Counted from the stretch's first letter, positions 9,766-22,666 are shown. The stretch: DNA of 64,000 nt from Piper betle (GCA_033002965.1 JAURVB010004724.1:212215-276214); one strand, 5' to 3'. A program made the numbers and translations. The notes: generated by a model not told the origin, from the letters alone.

Positions 9766-12678
9766 ATGGTGGTCACAGCAACTGACATGGAACGCGAAGA
9801 TCTTCCACCTCCAAGTCGTCCAACGCAAGAGGTGTTTCTCTGTTTCCTTCTATCATTTGAAATTGTCACGGTATAGTGAATAGTTAAACCGTTTTGTAGT
9901 GATCTTGTCTTATTTGACTTTGTCAATTTTATAAAAATGTTTGGAATGACATGTTATGATCGAACTTGCGTGTTTGATTTTTCTTCTGACAATTCTACCT
10001 TATCATCATACGTGATCTTCAATGGGTATCTTGTTTAATGAAGTTAAATGGCTTTATACATGATCCCTATTTCCTGTGTATACTTTTTGATTGAAACAAT
10101 GCCAAAGTCAACCATTCAATAAAAACTTTAAATTTCCTGAGTGGCGCCAGATGTTAAAAAATTAGCAGCGAAATTTGTGAAATGTATATTCTGATTAGAT
10201 GTCTACAAAGATAAAATTCTGAAGGTCATTACTTGTGTCTTGCTGTGATCTTGAGTGGCTTCTTACCTAATTGGATATGATATACTGCCAGCTATGTTTT
10301 AAGTGGTTTGTAGTCTCAGCCAAATAGTACCTTGGCCTGAATTCCAGACAACATAATTTGTTCACTGTCATGACAACAAGCCTATTTTCTTTTCATCTTG
10401 AAGGTTGAAGATACATATGGAATCACAGAAGAAGCACCTGCCCACAGTAGGAAGCGGCCTAACCTCTTCTTAGATATCCCTGCAAGGACCTTGAAGGAGC
10501 CACCTCCAAGTTTTGTGAGGATAAACATGCCACCTTCACCAGGTCCCAGTTCTGTGAAGATTTGTAGGTCACCATTTCGTAGTCCAATCAACTCATCCCC
10601 TTTGTCGGCAAGAGGGAAGCCATCTCTAAGAAGTCTAATACCAAGAGTAAGCTTCAAGCTGCGTAGCCAAACATCTGATGTCGAAAAGGCCGACATGTTC
10701 ACTTTGGGAGTGTCCTCAGGTGGATCACAAGGGAAGCCTCCAATTTTAAGATCATTCTCCTTAAAAAAGATGTTCACTCCTACAATCAAAAGAACATCCT
10801 CTCTACCAGTGAGACCAATTGCACACTCCAACCCTGAGTCTGTTCGTGGAAGTAACATTCTTGATTGCATTGCTTCTCCAGTATGTCTTCCATCTTTTTG
10901 TCTTCTTATTGCTAATGCTCATTTACTTGATATCAATTCACAACTCCATCTTCACTAGCAGAAAAAGCAAGTCCAACGGCAGATACATCGTTCACTCTCA
11001 GTGCCGGACATGAAAAGCAAGACTCTGAGGAGAATGGACTCTGTTGGTGGTGTGTTTCGGGTGATTCCATCAACTCCTAGAGTGATGGAGGCAAGTGTAG
11101 CCACATCCAATATTACTGCTGCCGTGGATGATGGTATGAATGCCATTACATAAGTCAAAGCAGTATCGTGACATCGATTATGAATATTATAGTATTCTGG
11201 ATCCTAATTTACATGTTTTCTAGTGGTTTTGGTTCAGGAGCTAATGATGATGGTGAAGATATTCCTCAAGAAGAAGCTGTTTGTAGAATTTGCTTTGTTG
11301 AATTGGCCGAAGGGGTGACACTCTCAAAATGGAATGCAGCTGCAAGGGTGAATTAGCTCTAGCTCATCAAGAATGTGCTGTGAAATGGTTTAGCATTAAG
11401 GGCAACAAAACTTGTGATATTTGTAAAGAAGAGGTGCAGAACCTGCCTGTAACATTGTTAAGGGTACAAAGTGTTGTTGACAGCGGTACTGCACAAGGAA
11501 ACACAGCTCCACCAGTACTAAATAATCGGTACAGGTAGCAACTGATCATATACTCTTCAATTCTTTAGAAAAAAAGTGGAAGGTCTTACTTAATGAGTTG
11601 CAATTTTTCTGATCGATATTGGCAGGGTTTGGCAGGATGTGCCAGTTCTTGTTATCATAGGCATGCTTGCATATTTTTGTTTTCTTGAACAGCTTTTGGT
11701 AAGATTTTAAGATTGTGATTATTAATTCTTCTTCCCTGCTTAATCTGAAAATTGTCTATTCATTTCAGGTGGCAGATTTGGGAGCTGGTGCTATTGCCAT
11801 TGCTCTGCCTTTTTCCTGTGTATTGGGTCTCTTGGCATCCATGACATCATCTACTATGGGTACAATGACATGCTATTCTGATCACTATACATAACGATAT
11901 ATTTGGCTCAAGTCCTTGCTTCATCTGGGTTCTGATCTTCATAATTGAGTAATTCTTCAGGATTGAACTAAGAAATTTACGATAAACTTGAAGTTGTCGA
12001 CGCTAATCCATTTCCAATGTGTCAAATACTAATGCCAAGTTTCCAATTGACAAACCACCACCTTAAGATCTTTAACCTTTCAAAGCCCTTTGGTATTTGA
12101 ATAGATCTTCAACAGTTAGAACTACTGTCAGAAAGAAAATATGCTCTAACAGATGCTTATTGGAGTCCAAATTTTTCAACATAACAAACTGTTTTTTTTC
12201 TCTTATAAGAATATTCACTCCTAAGGTGGATTTTTCATATGGAGTTTATTGTTTGTCTTGAGCCTCTTGTATTGCAGTTATGAAGAAATATGTCTGGATT
12301 TATGCTTGTATCCAGTTCGCCCTCGTAGTTCTATTCGCTCACCTTTTTTACTCTTTTGTAAGTACTACTTCACCTCTTTGCCTATACACTGCAATGTGCA
12401 ATTTATGATCATGAGGTTAACATGTTTATATTTTTTGCAACCTTCTACAATTAAAATCTACTATCCTACAGCTTCATATCCAAGCTGTTCTTTCTGTCCT
12501 TCTTGCAACATTTGCCGGATTCGGGCTTACAATGTGCGGCAAGTGTGTGCTTTCTGAACTGATGAAATGGAGGAGAAGATGCGTTGCCTGGTCAGAACGC
12601 CGGCAGGGCCTCGCAAATGCGGAAGAAAGTGGTGATGCCAACGCTTCTGTGATTATACGAGTTGATGAAAACCCATGA
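9766..12678 (+). CDS. RING-CH (RINGv/MARCH-like) membrane E3 ubiquitin ligase, one-base frameshift
   Basis: Family role: RING-CH proteins carry ubiquitin from E2 enzymes to membrane or secretory-pathway substrates. I model eight coding exons with GT-AG introns and consistent phase: 9766-9831, 10404-10880, 10962-11133, 11238-11534, 11626-11698, 11769-11859, 12278-12357 and 12472-12678. The N-terminal half is Pro/Ser-rich and basic. The C4HC3 finger follows (VCRICF, then CSCKGELALAHQEC and CDIC). Four hydrophobic segments follow: VLVIIGMLAYF, AIAIALPFSCVLGLLA, IYACIQFALVVLFA and AVLSVLLATFAGFGL. Exons total 1463 nt. One G appears to be missing from the G run at 11311-11315, between FVELAEG and the next cysteines. 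As written, the frame ends at TAG 11354-11356. With that base the length would be 488 codons and every exon stays in phase. It is either a sequencing error or a recent null allele. Confidence 0.85.
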
Positions 12679-13284
12679 TAAAATTTACTTTGATATATTG
12701 AACCATGTAAATTCTCAAGCAAGGTACTGTTGTAGCTCTAATATGTCTATAGTATGATAGTGTTGTTTGATTTATGTTAAATCAAGAGTACTTACAAAGT
12801 AATTAATCGCCATACGAATGCTCAAATTCGTCCTGGTTCAGTTAAATGATTGTAAACACAAACAAGTGCTTGTTTGGGCAATTACATAGATTGATGAACT
12901 TATTGCCAGCTTTTCAGAGCCTGGAATAGATCAACAATACAACCATAAGTATATAAGTTGATCTCATGAGAGGTAAAATACATAGCTTTCCTTCGATCAA
13001 TCTCAACCTTTCATCACATGAAATAAGATACAAACCTTATAAGGTAGACTATGGGTATGACTGATGACGAGCCAAACAGAACCGGGAAGAGACGACGTGA
13101 AGAATGCACCAAAAAGATATGTAACCATTTTTTTAATCACTTTAAAATATTAAATTATTTTTTAATCAACTATAAACCTCTACGCCTTACAGAGCTTATC
13201 ATTAAAATACCCCTAAAAAAGGATAGGGCTCAGTTAAAAAAAAGGGTTTTTCATGAGGCAATGTAAAAATGAGAATTATTAGTC
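12679..13284. other. intergenic: 3'UTR of the RING-CH gene, then spacer
   Basis: The first 100-200 bases probably hold the RING-CH 3'UTR. No other gene is recognised, and a 71-codon open frame at 13051-13266 is low-complexity and AT-rich. Confidence 0.45.
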
Positions 13285-13499
13285 CCACCGGAAATTTGGT
13301 GAAAAACTATTAAATTAAATTTAATCTTTAATTTGAATTAAATATCAATTTAAGATTGTGATGAAAGACAAATACTAATTAATAAAAAAGCATGAGCCAA
13401 CATTAATATCTCAGATGAAACAAAAAAATAGAATAGAAGACAAGGGATAAAAAAGAGAGAGAGAATAGAAGACAATCTGAGCCGTTGTTTTTAAATCCT

Positions 13500-14901
13500 A
13501 TCATGTTGGAGTTGAATGAAGGAAGAATATGCATAAATTTATAACGACCTCTTCCTCCCCGTCGCCGCCGCCGGCTGCTCCTCCCCGTCGCCGCCGACAT
13601 CCGCCGCTGGCCGCTGCTCTCTCTTCAAATATCCCTCCACCAACTCACGCTGCCGCCGGTGGTTGGCACCATTGACTTCCCAGGTAACGCTTTCCTCCTC
13701 TTCCATCGGGTGGCTCTGGATGATAGTCGCTGGATTCTTTGGTGGGTGGGGGTATTGATGGGGCAGGTTCAAGTTGGGTGAGTGAAGGGATTTTGTTTTG
13801 TGTTTCGGGGTGGTCTATCAATCATGCTGCTTGCAGCAAGAATGGCTTCACCTTGTTCGTTGTCAGGAATCTGTGTTTGGTAACTGTCACATGGCTCAAT
13901 TCTTCGGAAGTGGTAAGACATGCATGAGTGTGCAGTTCGATGGGAAACCTTTATTGCTTTTTATCTGAAACAGTTTGCGTTTTATCCCCCAATTTGTTGT
14001 CGAATTATGCATAAAACGTGCATCCTTGGTGGGCATGAAGTTGCATTATCAGTAGAGTTATCCTGTACTGGTGTAAAACTATTTTGAATGCTGCATGGCG
14101 TCTTTTTTTCCATCAATTTTTATGTTTCTTCTTTGTGGCTATAAGCTTTTCAAGTGAACCAATTGGGTAATTTAGACCTGGGAGCATTTTATCTTGTCCC
14201 AAACTTTTGGCCAATTTGATTCACCAATTACCTAAATAATCTGATGTACTTCGTTTACCATGGGTAGGTATTTAGCCTCTTAGAAGTTAGCCAGCAAGTT
14301 TTGGTTGCTTCACAACCCAACCTTTCAACTACATCTTAGTATTCTACTAGATTTGTCTAATTGATTTTCCAGCTCTAAGTGGCAGCGTACTCTTTTCTTT
14401 TTATCAACTGAGCGTAATCTTGTGAAGTTTGGCTTTGGCAGGGTTATTAGCTGCTGCCACAATTTGAGTTTTTGGTTCAACAGTCTTGTTCCCTGTTTAT
14501 ATTTGTTCATAGTCAGATAAGGATTCTTTGTAGGCCCAAGTTTTGCAACCATGAGCAGATAAAAAAATGGCTTCCCAGACAGTGGGAGCTACCTCACCAT
14601 GAATATCTCTGTCCGATTTGCAGAAAGATTGCTCCTTTCCCGGCCTTCTCCTTCCCTCTCCCCGTACTCTTCCCCAGGTTTCCTTTTTCTCATCTCCCAT
14701 GTGATTTTTCCCCCCGGAAATTCTTGCTACAAATGGATGGTTTTTCTTGTGTAACTTTTTTGCATTTTTGCTGCCACAAATTCCTTGAATTTTGATCCAG
14801 ATTTGAGTTTTTTTATATGGTCTCTTGCAGTGGGGACGAAGTGGGGTGGTCTTTTTTGCCTGCGCCGAAGCAAGGGGTATCTAGGTGGCTTTCGTCTGGG
14901 G
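13500..14901 (+). promoter_or_regulatory. leader region of YrdC copy 1
   Basis: A GC-rich exon-like stretch at about 13530-13681 ends at a donor (CCCAG|GTAACG). A short spliceable segment at about 14625-14678 and an acceptor at 14830 (CTTGCAG|) precede the main ATG. A 48-codon frame starting at 13530 is Pro/Arg/Ala-rich and could be an upstream ORF or, less likely, part of a transit peptide. The exact transcript structure is inferred. Confidence 0.4.
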
Positions 14902-16897
14902 ATGATGGCTTCCAGTTTGGAGGGCTGTGGTGCGGGTTCTGATGTGAAGATGGCAGGTGTTGTTCGGCCTGCTATAGAGGATCAAGTTGAGGAAGCCGTT
15001 GTGGCGATCAAAGCTCAGAAAGTCATTGCCGTACCCACAGATACACTTTATGGATTTGCCTGCGACGCCTGGTAATGGATGAATTTCACGATGGATAGGC
15101 TGTTCGGTGTTTTTATGAACTTTGTATTATGTACGTTTTGTTGTTGTTAAGTCAGTCCCAGCTACAACCTTTGGTTAGGGGATACAAGATTCTTGTGTGC
15201 CACTTTGCTTTATGGGAATAGCAACTTCTAACTCACATTTCTTATATCTACAAGAGTTCTCTTTCCATCCTCTGTAGATGATAATTGACAAATATATATA
15301 ACTGCGAGTGCTTGTGAAATAGGTCAGCTCGAGATGGTTTACATGCAATAAGTTTCTTTTTTGCATTTTGATGAAATGGACAGCTTTGTTGTTGAATTGT
15401 TACATTTTAGATTTTGGTTTGCCCATAAGCAAAATCCTTCTAAAGATTACAGAATTTACTTCATAATGTGAATTGATTGGAACTGCTGTTTTTTGTCTCC
15501 AACTTGGTCCTGGGATGCAATTTACACCAACACTCGTATAACATGATTGGTTCTGGTAGGTGTTCATGAGACTAGATATATTGAATCTGACTCATGACTT
15601 CAATGACTGGGTTGAATTTTGATGTTGCTGCACCAATTGTTTCATCTTCATAATTATTCAAAGAATATGAGTGTCATTTTTTTATAATTCTTTTTCTTGG
15701 AATTCAATTTATTGATGCATCATGTTCATTATTTTATTTTAGTGCAAACTAGAAACCTGTGCCAATAATGTTTCTTATTGTGATCCAACTTTTCTCCAGC
15801 TCTACTGAAGCTGTTCGTAGAATTTATGAGATTAAAGGGCGTAAACATACAAGTCCTTTGGCAATTTGTGTTGCCGATGTGGTAGATATACCCCAATTTG
15901 CCGAGACAAGTCATCTACCTCATGGTTTGCTGGGCAATCTCCTTCCAGGACCTGTCACTGTTGTTCTTAAGCGAGGTTACCTTTTATTTGTTCACTATTT
16001 ACTTTTCTGATGGTCCGTTTATAGTTTTGTTACTTACTGCATGGAATTTTTGGCAGGTCATTCAAGCATTCTTGAGAAATCCCTTAATCCAGGATTAGAT
16101 AGTATAGGTGTACGAGTGCCAGATTGCAGCTTTATACGACTAATTGCACGTGGTTCTAGAAGTGCACTTGCTCTTACAAGTGCCAATCTTAGCGGGCATC
16201 CTAGTAGTGTCAGGATCAGGGACTTTGAAAGCCTTTGGCAACATTGTGAATTTGTTTATGATGGAGGTCTACTACCAGTTGGTCGCGCCGGGTCTACAGT
16301 TGTGGATCTCACAGAACTTGGTGCATACAAAATTATCAGACCAGGGAGGTTAGTAACAAGTTTGTCATGTTTTTTAATAATGTTTTTTTTTCAGTACTTA
16401 TATTCTTAACGATGCTATCTAAAAGGAAATAAAATAATTGATGTTAACTCTGTTCTAACTTTCTGCACCAACATAGGATACCCATTTTTTGTCATCAAGG
16501 ATTACAGTTCTTTCACTTGGTGTTTTAGCTTTGTACAAACCTGTGGAGTAAATAGTTTTTGTGCATCCTGGTGACATTCTCTGTTTTTGGGTTAAGAAGT
16601 GCTAATCTTCTGAAAAATATGTGCTGTTTTACTCCAGTAATCTCCAACTGCAGCATTGTTATCAAAAAATGTTTACTTGTAACAATCGGTGACCTGTTAT
16701 CTGGCTAGAACACCCTTGCCAGATCCCTGAGAAGAACATTTACGTTAATTTTTTTCTAGTCGATAATGATTTTTTTGAACCATATATTGTTTTGACGATG
16801 CATAGAATGCTGAGGTGCCCTTCTGCGTTGTGTTTGCAGTGCAATGGAAGGAACCATTGAAATCCTGGAAAGGCACGGACTTCAAATGTCCTCTTAG
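14902..16897 (+). CDS. YrdC/Sua5-family L-threonylcarbamoyladenylate synthase, intact copy
   Basis: Family role: the enzyme makes threonylcarbamoyl-AMP from threonine, bicarbonate and ATP, the first step of the t6A37 modification of ANN-decoding tRNAs. Four coding exons join in phase: 14902-15071, 15800-15975, 16057-16348 and 16840-16897 (231 codons plus stop). Visible family motifs are VIAVPTDTLYGFACDA, VRRIYEIKGR, SPLAI, LLPGPVTVVLKR, IGVRVPD, LALTSANLSGHPS and GSTVVDL. Residues about 20-225 form a complete YrdC domain. The start is the first of two adjacent ATGs (14902 and 14905) in the exon that opens after the acceptor at 14830. The frame is also open upstream, so an organelle-targeting extension from earlier exons is possible. 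No frame breaks are seen. It differs from the 53908 copy by keeping a CAG codon where that copy has TAG. Confidence 0.9.
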
Positions 16898-17201
16898 ACG
16901 TCAAAATATTATCTTCATGTTCTTTTGGCACTTTGGCATTTTAACTAATTTAGCTGGAGCTCTTCGTTCAGCTCTCTGAATTGGTTGCCTCTAGAGTGCC
17001 TGTAGCATCTTTAAATTTTAACTAACCAAGATTCCCATTCAATGTACGGACATTGTATAAGTTAATTTATTGAAAAAATATTGAAATAAACTTATTATTA
17101 TTAAATACTTTTAAAGAAGAATAGAAATAAATGTTTAGTGCATTTAAGAAAATTTAATAAATATAAATGGTAACTTTAAGTTTTAAATTATATATCTAGG
17201 C

Positions 17202-18041
17202 CATGGTTGCATAAATCGGAATCGGAATCGGTTTTCCGGTGAATCGGAATCGGAATCGGAATCGGTTTGAATCGGCAAGAAATCGGTTCAGTTGAATCGG
17301 TCCAAATTAATTTAATCGGTCATATATAATAATTTAACAATTCATAATATAAATATATTAAAATTAGGTATTGATGTTATTTTGATATTATTCTGTGTAT
17401 TATAGTTTATGATATTTTTAAATATTTTTTAAGATTTTTTTAAATTATTTAGAATTAATTATTATTTTTGACTCGAGTTAGACTCGAGTCAACTTTTAAT
17501 TACGAGAATGCCACCTTCCCCTCTTACCCCGCCGGCAGTGAGCTCGGAGTCGGGGACGCACGGCGGAGGCAGAAACGGGGCGGCGACGTGGTCGGACAGC
17601 CGTGGCAGAGCTGAGGGCAAAAGCGGAGCGGAGGGCGGCGACCCCGGAGTCAGGGACGCACAGCGGAGGCGGAAACGGGGCGGCGGCATGATCGGATGGC
17701 CGTGGCGTGGTCAGACGACCGTGGCGTGGTCGGACGGCCGTGGCGGAGCTGAGGGCGAAAGCGGAGCGGAGGGCGGCGGAGCGAGCGCGATGACGGAAGC
17801 GGGGAGGTTTTTAAAAGCCAAATTACCATTTTACCCATGCTTAATTAATTTAATTAAAATCAGACCTAGGGTATTTTAGTAATTTCTTAAAAACCGATTC
17901 CGATTTGAATCGGCCGATTCCGATTCCGATTTAAATCGGTCGGAATCGGCCGAAATCGGCCGATTCAGCGACCGATTCAGCCCCGAAATCGGATCGGCAT
18001 CGCGCCGATCCGATTTAAATCGGCCGATTCCTGCAACCCGG
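17202..18041. mobile_element. non-autonomous hAT-type MITE (AATCGG family), copy 3, perfect 8-bp TSD
   Basis: The 840-bp insertion is flanked by the 8-mer ATCTAGGC on both sides (17194-17201 and 18042-18049). The corresponding site near 56236 in the paralogous block has this 8-mer once and no element, a natural empty site. The left end CATGGTTGCATAAATCGG and the reverse complement of the right end CCGGGTTGCAGGAATCGG are imperfect TIRs. Dense AATCGG/CCGATT arrays lie inside both ends. The core (17508-17810) is a GC-rich, repetitive G/C/A-biased tract. The 90 bases beyond it (AAATTACCATTTTACCCATGC...) match in inverted orientation about 38397-38465 in the transposase-bearing hAT copy, so this looks like a deletion derivative. 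Confidence 0.92.
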
Positions 18042-19096
18042 ATCTAGGCTATAACCAATTATGTTTATACCTTTTTTTGAAGTTTTGTATCTTCTAAAAT
18101 CATCTTTATTTCTGCCATTCACCTCATTTTGAAAGTCTTATAACAATATTCTGAATAAAAATATTAAAGTGTTATTATGATATTTCATTTTTTGAACTTT
18201 AAAAACATTATGCATATATGCATTGTAAATTAAGTTTGAGTGGCACTTGCGTTGCTTGGATTATGTTAATATTGATGGTAAAAAAATATTATTTCATTAT
18301 GGGTCTTGTTATAATTTAGTTAGTTGAAAAGATCTTATAATCGGAAGGTATTATTTGTTAAATTTTTTTTATTATTGGAATATTTGTTGTTATTTTTTTA
18401 TATATTTTATATAAGTAGCACATGTATTGCTTGTATTATATTTATAGTAATGGTCAAAAAAGAATATTTAATTATGAGTGCTCTTGTAATTTGGTTGATT
18501 GAAAAGATTTATAATCGAAGAATATTATTTACTAAAAATTTAATTATTATCAAAACATTTGCTATTATTTTTCGTGATAAAAATGTCTGCTTTGAAAGAG
18601 AATATAGATTAATTTTTTGTTTTTCTACATTAATTGAATCATGTACATTCTATTTGACAGCATATATGTTTTCTAGCACAACTTAATTGTAGCTTTTAAA
18701 CCAATAAAATATTTGAAAAAATATCAACAAATATTGCAATAGACATTTTCTATCACGACCTTGATTGTACTTTTTTAACTAATAAAATATCTAAAAAAAT
18801 AACAGCAAATATTTCGATAATAATAAAATTTTTAACAAATAATCTTGTTCAATTATAAGATTTTTTCAACCATCAAAATTACGCCAAATTCCATAAGGAA
18901 ATGTTCTTCTTTTACCATTATTATAAATACAATCCAAGCAATACATGTGCCACTTAAATAAAATATCTCAAAGAATAACATTAAATATTTCCCTAATAAT
19001 AACATTTTTAACAAATAATACTCTCCAATTATAAGATCTTTTTAACCGGTCAAATTACAATCAAACCTATAATGAAACAACTAAAATATAACAAAA

Positions 19097-19642
19097 CTCA
19101 TAATAAAATATTCTTTTTTGACAATTATTATAAATATAATACAAGTAACATAGGTGTTGGTCAAACTAAATTTTATAATGCATATATGTATAATATTTTT
19201 ACGGTTACAAAAATAAAATATCATAATAACACTTATATTTTTCGTAATAACACTTTAATATTTTTATTTTTAATATTGTTATAACATTCTTGAAATGAGG
19301 CGAATGATAAAAATAAAGATGATTTTGGAATATACAAAACTTCAAAAAAGGGAAAAAAATATAATAAAACTCATAATAAAATATTCTTTTTTGACAATTA
19401 TTATAAATATAATACAAGTAACATAGGTGTTGGTCAAACTAAATTTTATAATGCATATATGTATAATATTTTTACGGTTACAAAAATAAAATATCATAAT
19501 AACACTTATATTTTTCGTAATAACACTTTAATATTTTTATTTTTAATATTGTTATAACATTCTTGAAATGAGGCGAATGATAAAAATAAAGATGATTTTG
19601 GAATATACAAAACTTCAAAAAAGGGAAAAAATATAATTCAGA
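19097..19642 (+). repeat. 273-bp perfect or near-perfect tandem duplication in the foldback right arm
   Basis: The block beginning CTCATAATAAAATATTC at 19097 recurs at 19370 with virtually no differences through about 19640. This gives two direct copies of the inner right arm against one in the left arm. Confidence 0.9.
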
Positions 19643-19800
19643 CTTATATATTATCATTTATATTTATTTAATTTTCTTAAATATAGTAAACATTTATTCT
19701 TATCCATATTTAATAATAATAAGTTTATTTCAATATTTTTTCAATAAAACAACTTATGCAATGCTAATGCTAGTGCATTGCGCTAAAATCTTGGCTAGTT

Positions 19801-20582
19801 GTAGTTTGAAGTGTCTAACAGTGCAATGGTTCATTTGTTGAGGCCACTAATTTTGTACAAGAATTTTAGCTTATTTTAGCAAGTTTGTCCATGTTTTTAA
19901 GTAATTGCTCTTATTTCATTATGTTGTTACTGTAATCTTCCGCTCAGTTTCTTGCTTGTACGAAGAAATGTAATCAATCAAATAGACAACAAGTTGAAAA
20001 GTTTTACCTTGGTAAGTACGTCAATAAATTTAAGTATTCTTCTGTTTCAATTCATACCATGAACTTGATATTACTCTTACATTGCTTTGGAAAAAAATAT
20101 TACTCTTATATATATATAAACCAATAATTAAATCCACCCAAAAAGATAGGAAAAGAAAGCTTGAAAAAAAATTCGCTTTGCCTGTTTCTGAATTGTCAAA
20201 GTCAGTTTTTCCCCGTTGCCCACATACTGGATATCTTCCACAGGTTGAGGAACCTGAATCGTATACAGAGCCATTCCTTTTTCTTGTAGATTCCAAGTCT
20301 CTCTCTCTTTAATCTCTGATGCCATGGCCATGCTCGTTATTAAGATGCAGTCCATGGGTTCCTCCTATGCTCTAACAGTCCATCTCAGAGGAACAAAGAT
20401 TGCACCAATTTGGAAAAAGAAGCAATACATACCTCTACCACCTTAAGGCAAATATGTAAGGTATCCACTATTTAAATAAAGTAGTTCTTTGATCCTTGAT
20501 GAATCTGCTATATTTTGATCTTCCCCTACCAGAGCCTGGAGACACGGGCACCAGCTAACATAATCTTCGCGTTTGGAAGCAC
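19801..20582. other. spacer before the permease pseudogene
   Basis: Nothing is identified with confidence. Bases 20130-20330 have more balanced composition and an open minus-strand frame (ALYTIQVPQPVEDIQYVG), but I cannot assign it. The stretch may include 5' parts of the permease-like gene. Confidence 0.35.
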
Positions 20583-22469
20583 AAGTTCATACTATTTGCT
20601 ACAAAATTTACCAAGAAAAGAGAAGAATTAGAAGCAGCTCCTCCAAATAGGCTGGAGCCTAAGGGAACAGTTGCAGGAGCTGTAGCTCTCATTATTGGCA
20701 CCAGCATTGGCTATGGAATTCTTGCTCTTCCAAAGGAAACTTCTCCTGTTGTACTTCTCTTTCCTCAGAGGCATTGTTTTTGTAGACATAAGTATTAATA
20801 TTTGTAATTATAAATATTAATATGTAGTTCATTATTATACTCGGAATACTAAAAAAATCTCAGGATATTAAACATGGGTAATTGTTTGTTGTACCATTAA
20901 AGATGCATGATTTGAAAATATCTCAACATATAGAGACTTATTTGCCTCATTCTTATAATATAAGAGAGAAAAAAAGACAAAGAAATAGAAAAAGAATATA
21001 GATATAAGAGAGAAAAATATTATTTACTAGTTTAATCTTATACAAAGTATTGAGATAGAGAAATCTTATAATCTTAATTATATAAGTTTGTAATCTTTTT
21101 GTACATCTCTATATATTTGACGGCTGTAATTTTTGGTTGAAATAGTAAATTGTTCGTTGTTATCTCATGATTTTTGACTCTCAATAAAATAATGGTTTTC
21201 CACGTTAAATTTCTATTTTTTTAGTTTTATTTTATCTTATTTCTTAGACATTATTTTCCCTTATCTTGCATTCACTATTGTTGATCTCTAACTTTGGGGA
21301 TTTTTCTCAACAATTGACGCCATCTGTGAGAACTTTGGTCTCATTCAATCGGATCTTTATTTGAGTGGGAGTCAAAGCGGGCACTTTCAAAACCGGAAAG
21401 ATTGAGAAATTTGATGGAATAAATTATCAATAGTGAAGGATGCAAATTGATGATCTTCTATACGAGAAGCAACTACATCAACCGCTTGTAGGTACCAAGC
21501 CAAAAGTGACGTCAGCCGAGGAGTGGGCCTTGTTGGATAAGCGAGTTTTAGCTATCATCCGATTGTGTTTAACAGAGTCGTGACATTTAATGTCTCCAAA
21601 TAGACAACTGTCAAAGGGTTGATGGAGGTATTAACTAGTGTTTATAAGAAGTCATCAGCCTCTAACAAGTTATTTTTGTTGAGGAAGCTTGTCTATTTAA
21701 GGATGTGCGAAGGTAAATCTATTTTTAATCATTTGAATGATTTCAATAAAATTTGGGCACAATTTGAATTTGTGGAGATGACCTTCAATGAAGATATTAA
21801 ATCTTTAATGTTCATGTGTTCTTTGCTGACAAGTTGGGATACGATAATTACATTTATGAGTAATGCATCAAAAGAACAACTAAAGTTTGATAGAATCCTA
21901 AGTGCAATCTTGAATCAGGAGATGATGAAGAGGAGCATGGTAGATAGCATACCGTCTATCTTGTGCACAGCTTTGTTGGTGGACAGAGGCAAGGGCAAAA
22001 AAAGAGGAAGAGATCAAAGTAGAGGTCCTAAGAACCGAAGACACTCTAAATCTAAAGGAAAATTTAAGGCTAAACTTACTTGTTGAATTTGTGACAAAGA
22101 AGAACATGTAAAGAAGGATTGTCTCGAGCGAGTCAACAATGTAGCTAATATTATAAATGGTCATTAAGGGAAACTTTGTTTATCTGTTCATGATGATTAC
22201 AAAATAGATATATGATATATTGATTCAAATGCTTCATTTCATTATACTTCTCATAAAGAATGATTTTGTGATTTTATCAATAGTGAGTCTAGATATGTAA
22301 CAATTGGCAATGGTCGGAAGTGCAAAATTGTAGGTAAATGAGTAATTCATTTGAAGATGCATAATAAATGTAAACTTATTCTCAAGGAGGTTAGGTATAT
22401 ATTTGAATTGAAGAAGAATCTTATATCTTTTAACAAGCTAGCTAATAGGGCTATAAGATCATATTCGAA

Positions 22470-22666
22470 AAAAGTGGAAGATCAGCAAGGGAGCATTGAT
22501 GGTGATCAAGGAAAAATAGTGAGCACACTTTACCCATTGTCTACCAAGGAAAGTAATAAAAAAAAAAGAGAAAGACTTTTTGATTATTCTCTTTCTATTT
22601 GGTAAGATTTTATTTTTATCAATCATTTTTAATTTATGTTCTTCCAATTTATCTTCTCCCCCAACA
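22470..22666 (+). repeat. partial LTR inside the Copia mosaic
   Basis: The right part (GACTTTTTGATTATTCTC ... CTTCTCCCCCAACA) resembles the right part of the LTR at 23554-23810, ending CTCCCCGACA. It sits between two coding remnants, which supports a second element nested here. The left border is approximate. Confidence 0.5.

Larger units (their letters stand above)
13285..17030 (+). repeat. segmental duplication, copy 1 (YrdC gene with leader and introns)
   Basis: The block matches 52350-56070 almost base for base through exons and introns, with scattered substitutions and small indels. Similarity starts near a GAAATTTGGTGAAAAA-type motif and continues past the gene into the left arm of the foldback element. 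Because introns are included, this is a DNA-level duplication, not retroposition. Confidence 0.9.
17031..19800. mobile_element. long foldback (long-TIR) DNA element
   Basis: The left arm (from ACTAACCAAGATT at 17031) is repeated in inverted form by the right arm (ending AAAATCTTGGCTAGT near 19800). Further pairings continue inward: TTGAAAAAATATTGAAATAAAC in the left arm, and the GAAGTTTTGTATCTTC and ATCATCTTTATTT blocks at about 18080-18110 against 19310-19345. The interior has no coding capacity. I found no clear target duplication, so the superfamily is unknown. It contains the younger MITE at 17202-18041 and a 273-bp tandem duplication. A truncated relative follows YrdC copy 2 at about 56060-56600. 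Confidence 0.7.

Noticed and set aside
10382..10870. 162-codon frame antisense to RING-CH exon 2
   Set aside because: It is a shadow of a verified coding exon.
17220..17300. Short repeats AATCGG resembling an array
   Set aside because: Units of six bases without spacers are subterminal motifs of hAT elements, not CRISPR or a telomere-type array.
17508..17879. 123-codon Arg/Gly-rich frame
   Set aside because: It is inside the GC-rich core of the MITE and repetitive; no domain and not shared by copies.
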